From Todiramphus chloris collaris (Eukaryota; Chordata; Aves; Coraciiformes; Alcedinidae), in NCBI GenBank assembly GCA_025345505.1, contig JANVCC010000040.1, positions 6,552,073 to 6,616,072 on the forward strand: a stretch of 64,000 nt of DNA. The letters run 5' to 3'. Shown here in pieces: positions 34,851 to 47,541 of the stretch. The notes below the pieces were generated by a model. That model was given only the letters and a program-made list of their open reading frames with translations. It had not been told where the DNA came from and did no database searches. The translations under genes and the position numbers were made by a program. Each line of letters begins with the position of its first letter. The stretch's first letter is position 1.

Positions 34851-37171
34851 AAAATCAAGAAAATGCAGATTTTACTGGAAAATCCCAAGGGGAATTGCCG
34901 TTCCTAAACGCCTTTCCCGGGTGACCGGTGCCCGTGAGGGTTTTAGCCCCTCGATGGCAGGGGACAAAGGGGGGTTTTCAATAGAGACAAATAAGGGTTG
35001 TAGGTAACAAAGGAAAAACAGCTTTCTTTTTTAAGGAGAGTAAAAAGAATGCACAAAAAAAAGGAAATTAGGATCCATCTGGTGCCAAAGGTTGGATGCG
35101 ATGATGAGTGTTACAGGCAAGCACACTTATGGTGACCTAGTATCTCTCACAACTAGTGGAATAAAGGGATGAAAAACAACACAAACGTTCCTTAAATTTC
35201 AGTTTTGTTTATATTTTGAGTTCGCGTTGAGAATCAGACTAGTTGTAGACCCAAGAAGAATAGGATACACAAACATCAAAAACCTTGTAGGCTAAGCCAG
35301 GACAGTGGGTTTGGGTAGGAGAGTTCCTTCACCTGGGCTCCCCTGGGCAAGTTGAGTGAGTCCAGCAGAGGCCCACAGAAATGGCAACCTGCACTGACCC
35401 TGAAGGTGTCCCTTCTCTGGGTAGGGGCAGTCTCCAGGGGCCACTCGGGATTATGCTGAGGGACAGCACAAGGACACCATAAGGAGCAGTACTGAGCTCT
35501 CAGTTTTGCTGAGGATCCCTTAGTGACATGTGTGGACCTGTTGGTTGGGGAGAATTTGAACCCACCTCCTCAAGGAAAAAAAAAGCAAGTGTGGAAGACA
35601 GGTGCTTGTAGGATGTTGCCAGCTGCATCCTCCCTGTCTCTTTGTCTGCCTCTTTTCAGAAACACGAGTTTTTTGTGGACATGACCTGCGAAGGCTGCTG
35701 CAATGCAGTCACCCGAGTCCTGCACAGGCTTGGAGGTGAGTCAGTGCTGGGTGTGGGACAGCCAGCTCACCAGAGCAACGCCAGCTCCTGGGTGTGATGT
35801 CAGTGCACTGGGATCCTCCCTCCTGGAAGAGCAGCGCTGTGGGTAAAAGCTGAAAGTGGTTGGTTTGAAATTTCTGCTCCCTGCTCTCTGCCCGCTGCTT
35901 TGTCAGTAATGAGTCACCGATTGCTTGCAGGACCCTTGGAGAAATGTTAAGGGAAGGAGGAGCTGCTGTGGCTGTAGGTGGCTCTGAATCACCAGGGCCT
36001 CATCCTGACCCCTCTGGGAACTGCACTGGTTAACCCCTTCTCAGGCTGCTAGAAGGAAGGGCTGTCTTGCCACGTGTTGTTCCCAAGGAGGCCCAGGGTA
36101 TATGTGATGCTTCCCTAGATGTGTCACCAGCAGTCACAGTGAAGAGCTGCTGAGCAGAGCATTTTGTGGTTGCCTGCACAGATGACTTTTAATACCACCT
36201 GTAAAATTATAGCCCATGCCTCCTTTGTGCTGGGATTAGCCAAAGAGAAGGATTGACCCACACTCACCAGTTGCGAGGCCCTGTCATCCTGCTCCTGTCC
36301 TCACTGAGGAAGAACAGCTTTCAGTCGCCAAGGCCTTGCTACTTCTTGCAGACCCCATTACCAGGCTGCAGTGATCCCATTTCCTCTGTGTGGTTGTCAG
36401 CACCTCCATCACTTCAAGATGCTGGCCAACATCAGCCTCATGCAATGAAATGGCAGAGCTCTGAAAGCTGATACGTATCTACAAATTTTGTGAAAATATG
36501 TGGGTGGATAGAGACTTCTCCAGTTCTTCCCACTGGGCTGAGAGTGGCTCACTCATTAACCACTGGGAAATCCATGTGGGAAAATGTCTTTCCCCTCTTC
36601 CTTACACCTGTTAGCTGGTACTGCCACTGAGGAAGCCTGTCCTGACCCCTACACTAACTCCCTCACTAGTGCCTATCCATGCTAAACCACAGTGCAGGCT
36701 GAGCTGGTTGGAGATTATAGTGGTTGGTTTAAACTCGGCTCATCTGGTTATTGCAAGAGTGATTGTGTTGATCCAAGTTGGGGTGAGCAGATTAAATCAG
36801 TTGAGAAACTGTGGTGCCCAGTGCAGATCTATAAAAGATTTAGCTTCCTTTGTACTATTGTTGGCAGGACACCAGATTGTTTTGGCTGGCTGGTGGTGGT
36901 ATCAGGGTAGCTGGCAGGAGGTACATCTACATTTGACTGATGGCCTTGGGAGCACTAATGTGTGAAGATGAGCTTTCTCTGTGTTCACATGATTTGTCTG
37001 TTTCTAGCTGGACAGAATCTTTTTCCTTTCCTTGTAGGTGTCCAGTTTGATATTGACCTTCCCAACAAGAAGGTGTGCATTGACTCAGAGCACAACGTTG
37101 ACACCCTATTGGAAACCCTAAAGAAGACAGGAAAGAACGCTTCCTACCTTGGGGAGAAGTCTGCACAGTAG
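34604..37171 (+). CDS. ATOX1: ATOX1, cytosolic copper chaperone (3 coding exons)
   Basis: ATOX1 is a small cytosolic Cu(I) chaperone that delivers copper to the ATPases ATP7A and ATP7B. The coding exons 34604-34609, 35660-35735 and 37038-37171 join in frame to 71 codons plus TAG. The protein is one heavy-metal-associated domain with the metal site MTCEGC (Cys12 and Cys15) and Lys60, which faces the metal in the human protein. Cys41 is also kept. Human ATOX1 has 68 residues; here the tail ends GEKSAQ, a little longer. An extra cysteine, Cys16, directly follows the CxxC site. The first exon encodes only Met-Pro, as in mammals. Confidence 0.96.
35660..35735 (+). CDS. ATOX1: ATOX1 coding exon 2 (metal-binding loop)
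   Basis: This 76-nt exon encodes Lys3 to Gly27 plus one base of Gly28, including VDMTCEGCCNAV. The acceptor is TTTTCAG and the donor GTGAGT. It contains the two copper-ligand cysteines. Confidence 0.96.
37038..37171 (+). CDS. ATOX1: ATOX1 coding exon 3 (end of the protein)
   Basis: The exon encodes Gly28 (shared) to Gln71 and the TAG stop at 37169-37171. Its conserved blocks are FDIDLPNKKVCI and TLLETLKKTGK. The acceptor is CTTGTAG. The exon continues past the stop; possible donors downstream are CAG|GTGTAT near 37207 and AG|GTATCT near 37194. Confidence 0.96.
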
Positions 37172-38908
37172 CCTTGCCTGGTGTAAGGAGGTTAGGTATC
37201 TACCAGGTGTATGAAATGCTGAAGAGAAAGATCAGAGCTCCCAGTAAAACAGGCTGCTTCCTGGGAAACAAAGTAGGAAAGACCTGCAGGTCCAGCTTCC
37301 ACAAACCCCTTGTATCAGAGAGGCAGCAGCATCCGGACACCCAGCACCATTTCAATGTGGGACCCCTTAGCTACTTTGGAAAGCCCATGAGATTCCAACC
37401 ATGGTTGTAGTGGAGAGGTAGAACACAACCTCTGTGCCATTCCTAGGTGAACCTAGAGCTTGCCAGAGCCTATGACACATGAAAACAAATCCCAAAGACA
37501 TCCACCAATTGACCAGAGGGAGTGGTGACCCCCCAACAGTACCAGGCAGGGTGATAGGACACAAAAACCCCTCTGGGTACGTGGTCCAGGTGTTGGTTGT
37601 CAGCACAAGGACCTCCAACATGTGATTCTGTTGATACCCCTGTTAATCCTCTACTAAACTCGAGGATGGGAAAAGAGCTGCCCCTGCTGCCCTCATGGAC
37701 ATAAAATGGTGGGTTTCAGAATAGCTCCCCGTGCACATAGCAGTCCCTGGCCAAGTGAAAATCTGTCCCAAAGACAACCTGATTGTTGCAGCCTCTTCAT
37801 TTTCTTACAGTTCCAGCACTTTTGAGGACACATACAAAACTCTTTCCCGAATTCCTCTGTCTTTGCAGACAGAGTTCAATTTCAGTGGAAAAGAGCGCTG
37901 CCTGCTCATTGCATCTACTGGTCTTTAGTGTCCAAGATGATTATATTGCATGTCTTAAGAGCTTGTTTCTATCAGTGGAGCTTTCTAATCCAATGACATT
38001 GTTTTAAATGGTCTGGTTTGACCACTGCAAATACCCAGCACAGATGCAGTGAGACCAGTTCATGTTGATTTAATTCCCAGTGAGGAAATTAAATCAGGGA
38101 TTTACACCGGCAGGAATTAAACTGATAAAAGTTGAGTTGATACTGATGTGTGTGTGCAATAGATCTGCATTGTTTTAAGAGACTGACTTAGCCAATTTAA
38201 AATCTCCAGTTTGTACTGATTGAGTGAGCTCTCAGTACTTCTTAGAAATTGTTTCAAATCAGCTATAATCAAATAGCATTGCAATTTTAAAACAGAAAGA
38301 GAAACATGTCCTGAATTGATTACTGCCTTAAATGTTTTTCAGCTTGTAGTATTGACTGCAAGAGCTGTTTGCCACTTGCAGGGACTTGTGGACTATGTCT
38401 CAACTGCCTGCAGAAGTTAACCATTGCAGCAAAGCCAGTATCAAACAGTGTGGATGTGTCCCTGGCCCCACATTCTCACTGCTTTCCTTCTATAACATCA
38501 AGGCAGCTGGGCAGTCAGAGCAGCTGGTCAACCTGGCAGAACATTTCTCTTCATGCTTTTTTGCTTTTCTGTTGGGTTTTAACTGAAGCTGTTTGACTTA
38601 TCCAAAGATCCAAAACAAAGGAGACGGGTGTCTGGACTGCACTGGCTAGCAGTTTGCTGCTAAGTCACTTCAGCTATCATGGGGAAAAAAAAACCCACAC
38701 TAAATTTTAAGTTTTACAGCACGTTTCCCTTTATAGGGGCTATTTTTAGGGGTTCATCTATAAGAGGAGGAAGGGAAGTTGTAAATCACTGGTGCAGAGC
38801 TCGGGTGGGTGGCTTTCCTTTGGCTTGTGACCGGCAGAGGGCATTTTTGTATAATGTTACCACCTATGTAACTCGCTATTTTTCTCTATTTATTTATTTG
38901 TTTTGCAG
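37172..38908 (+). other. Downstream of ATOX1 stop: 3'UTR or intron 3
   Basis: Single-copy-looking sequence with no second gene. It is probably the start of the 3'UTR followed by the last ATOX1 intron. Confidence 0.4.
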
Positions 38909-39120
38909 GAACTCAAACATGACTTCAGCAAAAAACATGGCTTAACTGTTTACATATCTCCCAACCTGCTCTGTCATCTGACCTTTACTGCCCTGCCAGA
39001 TGTCAGAAAGCAGCAGGCTGGCAGGAGGAGACAGCTGTGCCTTGAGCTTTAGAAGCACAGCAATCTAGAGGAGGTTATCTGCTGTTTGTAGTTGCACAGT
39101 AAATCAAGGCGCTGCTTCTA
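38909..39120 (+). other. ATOX1: Probable ATOX1 non-coding last exon
   Basis: A strong acceptor (long T-rich tract, TTTTGCAG) precedes this segment. A variant poly(A) signal AGTAAA lies at 39098-39103, with a GU-rich stretch at 39132-39158 about 30-55 nt downstream. I found no AATAAA after the ATOX1 stop, so splicing from exon 3 to here would supply the 3' end; mammalian ATOX1 also has four exons. The first frame stays open for 47 codons from the acceptor to TAG, but the upstream stop codon makes it non-coding in the main transcript. Confidence 0.45.
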
Positions 39121-42100
39121 TCTTTCAGTGCATGTCTTTGTGTCTTGTTGTCTTTGTACTGCTTTAAGTGGTTTTCTGTAGAAGAGATGGTTCCTGGGGA
39201 TGGGGAACTACCCAGTACGTGGAAGACAGGTTACCCAGGAAATTGCACATAGCTTTAGAACTGAACTTGAATGTCACTTAGATTGAGGGATGTCTTTCCA
39301 TCACAGAACAGACCAACTTTCCATTTGGGTTACAAGTGCTGGGAAGAAGGGGCTCTTGCAGCCCCTGTAAGTCAGAGATAACCAAGTGTCCATTTGAGCT
39401 AGATGGGGCCAAAAGACAGAAGACCACATGTTTACATCTAGCCCATATCTAGGGCTAAAATATAGCTGTTCTACTACCCAGTGACCCCTCCTGCAGCTGA
39501 GAAGGGATCAGGAAAAGCAGAGAAGACTCATAGGTTGAAATGAGAACAGACTTAGTGAAACAGCAAAAAAAAAATTAATGCAAGTATAAAGTGGACAAAG
39601 TTCTACTCACTCAGCCCAGGGAATATACAGTGGTCAGAATTATCAGGAGGAGACTCACAAGCAAGCCCATCCAGCAACCCAGAAGAAGAGAAGCAAAAAG
39701 AGGCACAAACTTCCCCTTTTATAATGAGCAAGATGTTTATGGGATGGGATACACCTGTAGTCAGATGGGGTCAGTTGCTGTGACTGGCTCCAAACTACTA
39801 ATGGCCTGCAGACTATAGCTGGACTGGGATTCTGTCCCAGTGAAACCAGGACAGTGCGGAAGAGAATTCCTATGCTGATGGGAAATGCAGAAGGGATGGA
39901 GGAAGAATGGTGTGGAAATATCTTCACGGTCTCTTATTTCTCGATCCAGTAAGCAGTGTTACCCACTGTACTGTTGCTTTGCACAGCTCTCATCCATTTA
40001 ATTCAGGTTTTCAGCCCTGTGAATTGGGTGTGTCTGTCCTAGACTTCTGTCTCTTATTTCACCTGGGGCTCCCATGACTACCAGTAACATGTGACTTGTT
40101 CTGCAGAAAGGAAAACCAACTAAAGTTTGAAGGAAAAAATTACAAGATTTTTCATGCTTGTACATTGAGATTACTTTTGATATAGTTGCAATTTATTCTT
40201 TCCTAGAGTGGTTTAATACATCAAAGTCCTTTTTTACCACTGATTTAAAGACACCTCTGTGAGTTCTGGGTGAGTGACTGAATCCCTTTCCTTACCCTCC
40301 TGTCCCTTGCTGGTCTGAGCTGGTGTTTGCTGATATTAATTATTATTTACTGCTTTCAGCTTCCTCTCAGGCTTGGCCAGTGCACCCACCAGCAGCTGGT
40401 TGCCCAGTGCCTCAGCTCTGGTGGCTGTGGGCTGGGGGAGGATGTGTGCTGTTAGTTTGGCGTGGATCTGGATAGCACGCAGTGGCCTTGGAGCCTGCAG
40501 CCCTTGTGGCGCTCGCTGTCAGCCAATCTGGCAGGCAGGACTGGCAGTGCTGTGCCCGCAGAGGACAACTCCCTGTCTGTCTTGCTGTAAACCAGGCTAC
40601 TTGTCCTTGATGTCTGGGCTGCAGCTTATGCTATCTACACTCCCCTGGCTGCTCTGCTCCCCTCTCCCCGCTCTCTTGAACCCTCTGTTTTGGTTAACGC
40701 CTGCTTATCTCTGAGCCAGACAAGGAAAGGTTGCTGCCCGCAGCCAGCCAGGAAGTTCATGCAGATACCTGTAGTTTCAGCAGCCATCTGCAGGGCTGCA
40801 GTCTCCCAGGCCTCCCTTCTGCTGTTCAGCCCAGTCAGGGGGGTTGGACACTGCTTTAAGCTCTTGCCTACTGCAAAAATAACATTGCAGCCCTGGTTGG
40901 AAATCGGCTGCAGTGATGAGCTGTGGTCACCCTGAGCTGGCTGCAGAGTGTGGTGGGAATATACACTGCCCAGAGGGGAGAGGAATGACCCTTCACAAAA
41001 CACACCCACAGCTGGGCTCCATCCAGCAGTGGAGTGATGTCCAGGCTGGGGACTCTTCCCCTCCTGGTCCCTGCCCTGGGCTTTGAGAAAGGCCTCTTAA
41101 CTGTCCCTTGCAGCGGGCAATTCTTACATCGGTCTGCTGTTCTCTACCCAGCCATGTCACAGCCCCTGTAACTTCCCCATGTGGGCAACAAGGCAAGGGC
41201 TGCCCAGAGCTGCTTCCCTGAGATGTCTCTGCCACTGTCTTTCTGATGGAGACTGCATGTGCAGGGTTTGTGGACTTTCATACTTGATGGCTCCTGGTGT
41301 TTGATGTCCTGCTCCTCATTCGCTGTTTCAGAGCAGACGGGACAGAGGGGTGATGAGTCTGCACAGGCCACCTCTGGTGCCATACCCTGAGGATACTGAA
41401 GGGAGTGAGCAGTTGAGAAAGCACCAAGGGCTCCTGTGAGCCCTGCCTCTGTCTTCCTTTAGTGACCTCAGTGCTCAGACCTTCCCATCTCATCCCTCTT
41501 CCTTTCCCTGGTCCTGTGGAGAAGGGAAGAGAGATCATACTGGTTTTTCCTCCATCCAAGAGGAGGGAAATGCTCAGATGGTCGCTAACCCCAGCACTCC
41601 AGGCACATTCTGTGAAAAGACTGAAGATCCAAGACAACTATTAAAGCAGGGTTGGAGGATGATGACAAAGCTGCTGCTTGTTTTCTCCACCAAAAGCCCA
41701 GCATGACAGCATCACATCTGCCTCATCAACTGTAGAGACTTCTCAGGGGAACAGGGTTTTTCAACTAGACCAGTCAATCTGCAGAACGCTCTCCTTCTGT
41801 CTGCTTTCCTTTCCTTCGGATAAGATAAGGTGTTTGAGGACTTGCTGGTCCTGCCTCCGGGACGGTGAGCACAGGAGGCTGTGCATCAGCGCTCCTGAAG
41901 CAGTGGCTCTGCAGGAGCACAGGGTCCCTCCCAAAAGGCCACCTGTCCCACAAACATGTGAACAGCCCTGAGTAAAGACACCCTGTGATAGTCCTTGCTT
42001 TGGTGTATGGGCTGCATTTGGGCTGATTACAGCTGGGCTATGGAAGTGAAGGAAGGAGGGTCAAGTCCAAACAGAGCAGCAGATCTGCAGGGTGGCTGTC

Positions 42101-45100
42101 ATGAGAGGCTTATGGACAAGCTTTGGGAGAAAAACCCACTCCATCATGGAGTCTAAAGGATAAGACAGTCAGTACCTAAGCAGAGTCTCTTTGCTCTACC
42201 ACTGTTCACCTTCAAGATCTTAAAAATCTTCATTCATCAGGTTGGACTGAAATTGTCCCCCAGATTGTGTGTCATGGAGATTCCAACAAGGCTGCATGGT
42301 CATTACTTCCACAGGAAACAATATGCCAGACACTGAGGTTGTGAGACCGTTTTCAGAACAAGGAAATGCTCAGTTTGCAATGTAAACAGGAAAGGGTGGC
42401 ACTTGGAAAGGAGCTTTCCTGTACCACAGACACGCTGGCTCTGCAGGACATCCCAGTGCCCTGCTGGAGGAGGGACGTGTCAGCCTTGCCAGGTGCAGGA
42501 TGAGCAGTGGGTGAGGTGCAATTCGGTGCATTGCCATCCATGAAGATGTCCTCCCAGCAGCAGGAGTTCACTTCTGGTTTCTTCACGAGGTTCTCAGCTC
42601 AGCTCCAGCTGAACAGTGAGCCCATGAACTGCCTCTAACTGCAGCACCAGTAAGAACTGGGCAAACCCAGAGAGACGGTCTTTAGAAGTTCTTTTGTTTC
42701 TCCTGCCTCTAAGTTATCTTTGCTTTCCCCACCCATGGTGTTTCCAACAGAAGGCATTTGTTTTTCTCATCCACCTCACTGCATTTGCAGCGTGCTGCTG
42801 TGCTTCTGGGTGTCATTTTTCATCCAGCGTTACCTTCCCCCACGTTTTAAACCAAAATCTGATTTCAGTGGAAAAGTCTACAGCCTCCAAAGCCCAGACT
42901 TTTATCCCCAAAAGAAAAAAGCTGCCTTGGTTATCCCAGAGCTGCCTTAAGCACCACTGGCTTTTGGGTGCTTTCTAATTACCAGTTGACTGGCAGGGCA
43001 TGATTTTAGCCAAAGAAGCTGTTGTACTCAGTTGAACCACCCAGTAAATGAGAGAATTTCCAAAATAGCACTGCAGGCTGCAGAAAGCAGACAAGGGACA
43101 GGAGACCCCCCTCGGTGCCTGCAAATGGGTGATGCCCTGATGCCTTGGAGAGGTAAACTGCGAAATTTCAGGGTGGGAGAGAAGGGTTCAGTTTGCAACA
43201 ATCTCAGGAATTCCACAGGCGTGTCTGTCTGGGTGTTAAGTCTGTTACACTGAGGATTCATTATCAAAACATGGGGATTTTCCAGTCTTTCTCTGCTTTT
43301 AAATATTTGCTGTAAGAAACAATCCTCCTTAGGTTTCCACCTTCACTCACCTGCCTGCTCCCAGCCTGGGCAGGGCAGTAACAGAGGTGGAAGCTGGATG
43401 AGCACCATGACTGATGTTTGAGTTGCAGGCAGGATCATACCCCTGTGTTTTTAGGGTCGATATCTGCAGTGTTTCCACAACCAGCTGCTCTTTGAGCTTG
43501 AGCTCTGCAGCTGGACCTGGAGGTCCCCACTGCACTGAGCTGGGTGTCTGTAGTCACAAGCATCACCCAAAGCAGTCGTACATCTCTTCCGATGGAGGCC
43601 AAGCATGAACAGGCTGATAACATGGTCCGTTGGAGGGATTCAAACTCCCAGTATGACTGGAAAAAGCTTGACGGTCTCTCTGAACTAAATGTGCTGGTCT
43701 TGCAGCTTTTCAGTAAGGTCTACAAAGACTCAGTCTCCCTTGTCATGAGGCCACAGCCAGGCTGAGGCCACTCTGTGATGAATGATGTGCTGAGCTGTCC
43801 TGATGCTTGCTGCGCTGATGTCCAGAGCAACGCCAAAGGCCCTTGCTGATTCCCGCTCCCCTGTCAGTACACGTAGATTCCCTGTGCGGGCAGCTCTCCA
43901 CATGGCAGCTTCCAAAACACATGGGGACCTGACAGATTCCACCTCCAAAACTGTGGCAGCATGAATAGAAAAAGCAAACAAACAAACAAAAAACGGACTT
44001 AATTAAGGACTTTAAGAGCAGGAAATGTGCACATGTGTGCTAGCCAGAGCACAAATACTTTCTTCTGGAGCTGCTTTCTCCAAGGGTTCAGCAAGGTGAT
44101 CAATCTGGGTTACAGAGTGAGGGCAGCAAACAGTTCCCAGCCCCTACAGAAAGCAGCAGCCACAGGGCACTGCTGTTCTGCCTCCTTCCCTGGTGCTCCA
44201 GCCCTTGGCTTTTGCCTCCCACAGTATATACTGAAGCTATTCAACCATTTGGCTAAAAGCACATGGGGAGGGAGAGAAAACAAAGTCAAATGAGAGGGAA
44301 AAAGGCAGCTTTTGTGCTGCCTCTGTTTGCAAAAGACAGCCCAAGCCCCTTTCAGATGAAGGTGTAGCTGTTGGACTCTGGAGAGCTGAGGTTCACAGAC
44401 CCAGAGCTGCTGCAGGCACTGGCATTTTGGGGCAGCAATGGGGAGCAGGTTGTGAGCCAGCTCTCCCGAGCGAGGAGCTCCTGCAGAGGGACTGTGGCAT
44501 ACAAGGGACATGATACAAGGTCTCTGGCTGCTCTGTGGAGAGCAGATCTGCTCTGTGACTGTTCTGCTACATGGACCTGTCCCAGGTCACGCAGAGGGGA
44601 CAAGGGAAACTGGTCTGCACGGGCAGGAGCCTTCAGCCTGGCCCTTCCTGCTATTGTCCCTCTGCTCATCGAATGTGTTCCTGAGCACCTCCCTAAGACT
44701 GCTGGGTGCTATGTAGCTGAGTTTCCTCTTCACCAGTCCAGGCCAGCGGGTTGCTGTGCTGTCACTGAGACAGGGCACAGCCAGCAGAAAGATGCTGCAG
44801 CACTCAGGCTTCCCCACAGCTGGTATGAAGTTCCTAGGGCAGGACCGTCTCTGTCAGCCCATCTGAGACCTACTCACCCATTTTCCACAGATGAGTGAGA
44901 AAATGTTAAAACAACAAACACAGCACATTCCCTTGTGAATGAAAGGAGACGCTTGAATGGAGCAGGAATCCACTGTGCCCAAGTACCCTCCTGCACCATT
45001 TCAGAGGACCAAATTCCCCCACTCTGAAGCTCCTGCTTGGCCGTGGGCAGAGCTTGGCCCACAGAAGCCAGCATCAGCATGGAGCACAATGCCCAGCAAT

Positions 45101-47140
45101 CACAACAGGGCCACTGGCTTGATCTGTTGTGCACAGCTTTAAAAAAAAACAACTTACACAGCTATTGTCAGGGTCATCCCACCGATTGCATCAGAAGTCT
45201 ACATGGGACATGGGGCTGTCTTGAGGGTGGGTAGGGCTCAGCTGAGGGGTGCCTGGGGTGCTGTCTGCTCTGGACAGTGTTGTAGGGAGCAGCCTTAGTG
45301 TCCCCAGGGCTAGGTCTCCCAGGCTTGACAAATGAGCCACAGCAGAGGCTTGTGCTGTGCTGCTGACCTACAGAGAGAGCCTATGGTCCTTTGGCTTTTG
45401 CCTTGCCTTTGTGCCTCAACTGAGCTGGTGGGGATCAGTTCTCCGTATCACCCCCACAAAGGCATGGGGCAAAGAGCTTAGGGTCTCCATTTGGTGGAGA
45501 AAACCCTGATACCAGTATTTGCATCTATATTTCTCTTTCTTTTTTCCTTCCCCACTTCCTCTGCCTCTGACCACTGATAAATGCTGCCAGCAAAGCAGGC
45601 AGCTCAGTGGGAACGATCCAATTTCCAGGGCAACCAGGATGGTACTGAGCCCAGAGCATCGTCAACACACAATGCCGCTCTTATTTCTCCACAGTTTCTT
45701 CTCCATTTGCTTTTTTAATTCAGCCTGTCCTTTGCCAGGGGAGAAGCCAAAAAAGCAGAGATGTGACACATCCAGAGTCCTCCCTGCTGGCTTTACAGCT
45801 GCTGGGGGATTTTTAGCTTTCCAGTTTCAGGAGCAGCCCTCCAAGCATTCCCTACCCTGAGATCAAAATATGTCAAAGTACAGTCAAAGCAAGAGCATAG
45901 GAAGCCAAGAGGCCAGCTCTGACTCTTCAAAGGCTCTATGATGAGCTGTTGGCTTCTCACCAAGGGTCCATGTGCTGAAGGCAGGGATGTGTATCGCCAG
46001 GTACATGGGGATATCACCATCCTTTGCCACTAACACTGGTCACCCAGGGCCACCTCCATCATGAACCTGCTTGGGGCAGCTGGAAGTATAATATATGGAG
46101 TGTCCAGAGGAAACACAGCAAGGTCAAGCCACTGTGCCCTATCAATCATCTCAAGTAAACATCTCCAAGCTCCTCCTGCCATCCACTTGCTTCCTTCCTC
46201 CCTGGCACAACCAATCTGTCCACAACTCCTCTAGTGTGGAGGACTGGTGGGTACTCAGCTGCATGCCAGGCAGCTCAGCAGAAAGGCTGTGTTAGCAAGA
46301 ATCCAGCAAACCTTCCTTGTGAGCTGTCCAGAGCTCCAACAAACAGTAGGAGCTGCACTTGGGATAGATGCTGGAAGAGCCACTTTGAGGCAAAGGGAGC
46401 TGGGCATGAACCAGCACCACTCTCTGACATGGGAAACAATAGACCCAACCCAAAGTAACCCAGTGTGGAAGGGTTTCAAAATTCTTCCCTAGAGCAGGAT
46501 AATGCAGAAAACCTCCATCTGTTGTTTCCAGATTTACAAACCCAACAGAGGAGCTGCCAGTTGCTGCCAGAGAAGACAACTTGTTTGTGCGTATGCATAA
46601 AAATGAAAGCCTGGTATTGTCTTTCTGGCCCCTGGCTGAGCAGTGGCTCAGCCCTGCAATGCGTGGGGGAGTGGGGAGGGAAAGTATTCCTGTTCCACAC
46701 TGGAATTGGCCCTCCCAGGTTTGCAGAGCAGAGCTTGTCCTGGTCTGAAGGTAAGTGGCTGGAACCCAGTCCCTGACACATCAGCCTAGGACCATGCTCC
46801 AGATACAGCCTCCAGTAGGTGAAAATGAAGGGGCCTATAAAAGAAACTTCACTCTCTGTTAGTGCTCCCCTTCGTTTCTTTCACATTGCTCCAGAAAAGT
46901 CAGGGGGTAGGATGCACTTTTTGATTCCACTAGAAAAGGGTGAACACAGAAGGATTTGGGAAGGGGACAGAGAAAGAGATGTCCCTTTTCATCTAACCTC
47001 TTCACCCTGCCTTTCCATCCAGAAGCAGCACAGACTCCCACAGTTCCACTCACTATTTCTAATTCCTTGGAGGAAAAACATCATGAATGGCCAGACCTTG
47101 AGTGACTGATGTCCAGATGTACCTCTGGCAGTAAGGACCT
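39121..47140. other. Intergenic stretch between ATOX1 and the second CR1
   Basis: I found no exon I could assign, no RNA gene and no clear transposon. Longer frames such as 44371-44898 (175 codons) show no recognisable domain and are expected in sequence of this GC content. In mammals no protein-coding gene is known between ATOX1 and SPARC. Confidence 0.55.
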
Positions 47141-47141
47141 T

Positions 47142-47541
47142 AGCTCTTGGGGGTTTGACTAGATGACTTTTAGCTTGGAGAAGAGGAGGCTCAGGGGAGA
47201 TCTTATCAATGCTTGTAAATATCTAAAGGGTGGGTGTCAGGAAGATGGGGCCAGGCTCTTAGTGATGTCCAGTGACAGGACTAGAGGCAATGGCCATAAA
47301 CTGGTAAACGAGGTTCAACCTCAACATGAGGAAATCCTCCTTCACTGTGAGGGTAACAGAGCACTGGAACAGGCTGCCCAGAGAGGTGGTGGAATCTCTG
47401 TCTCTGGAGACTTTCAAAAGCTGCCTGGACTTGTCACTGTGTGACCTACTCTAGGTGGCCCTGCTCTGGCAGGGGGGTTGGAATAGATGATCTTTAGAGG
47501 TCCCTTGCAACGCCTACCATTCTGTGATTCTGTGATTCTGT
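47142..47541 (+). mobile_element. CR1 LINE fragment, 5'-truncated, with a rearranged left end
   Basis: From about 47166 this is the 3' end of a CR1 element: the last part of the RT-encoding ORF ([19 protein letters not shown]), the 3'UTR and three ATTCTGTG-type units at 47519-47541. The frame is interrupted. The 25 bases just before (47142-47166) look like CR1 3'UTR (GTTTGACTAGATGAC), which belongs near the opposite end of the element. The copy is more diverged than the one at 15149. Confidence 0.93.

Noticed and set aside
34338..34888. Frames of 170-176 codons on both strands around the ATOX1 start
   Set aside because: Composition effect of the CpG island; ATOX1 exon 1 encodes only two residues here.
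36962..37171. ATOX1 exon 3 frame extended upstream to a hydrophobic, signal-like N-terminus
   Set aside because: The hydrophobic residues come from translating the pyrimidine tract of the intron 2 acceptor. The normal splice junction explains the frame.
44371..44898. 175-codon frame between ATOX1 and SPARC
   Set aside because: No family resemblance, no promoter or signal peptide; treated as chance.
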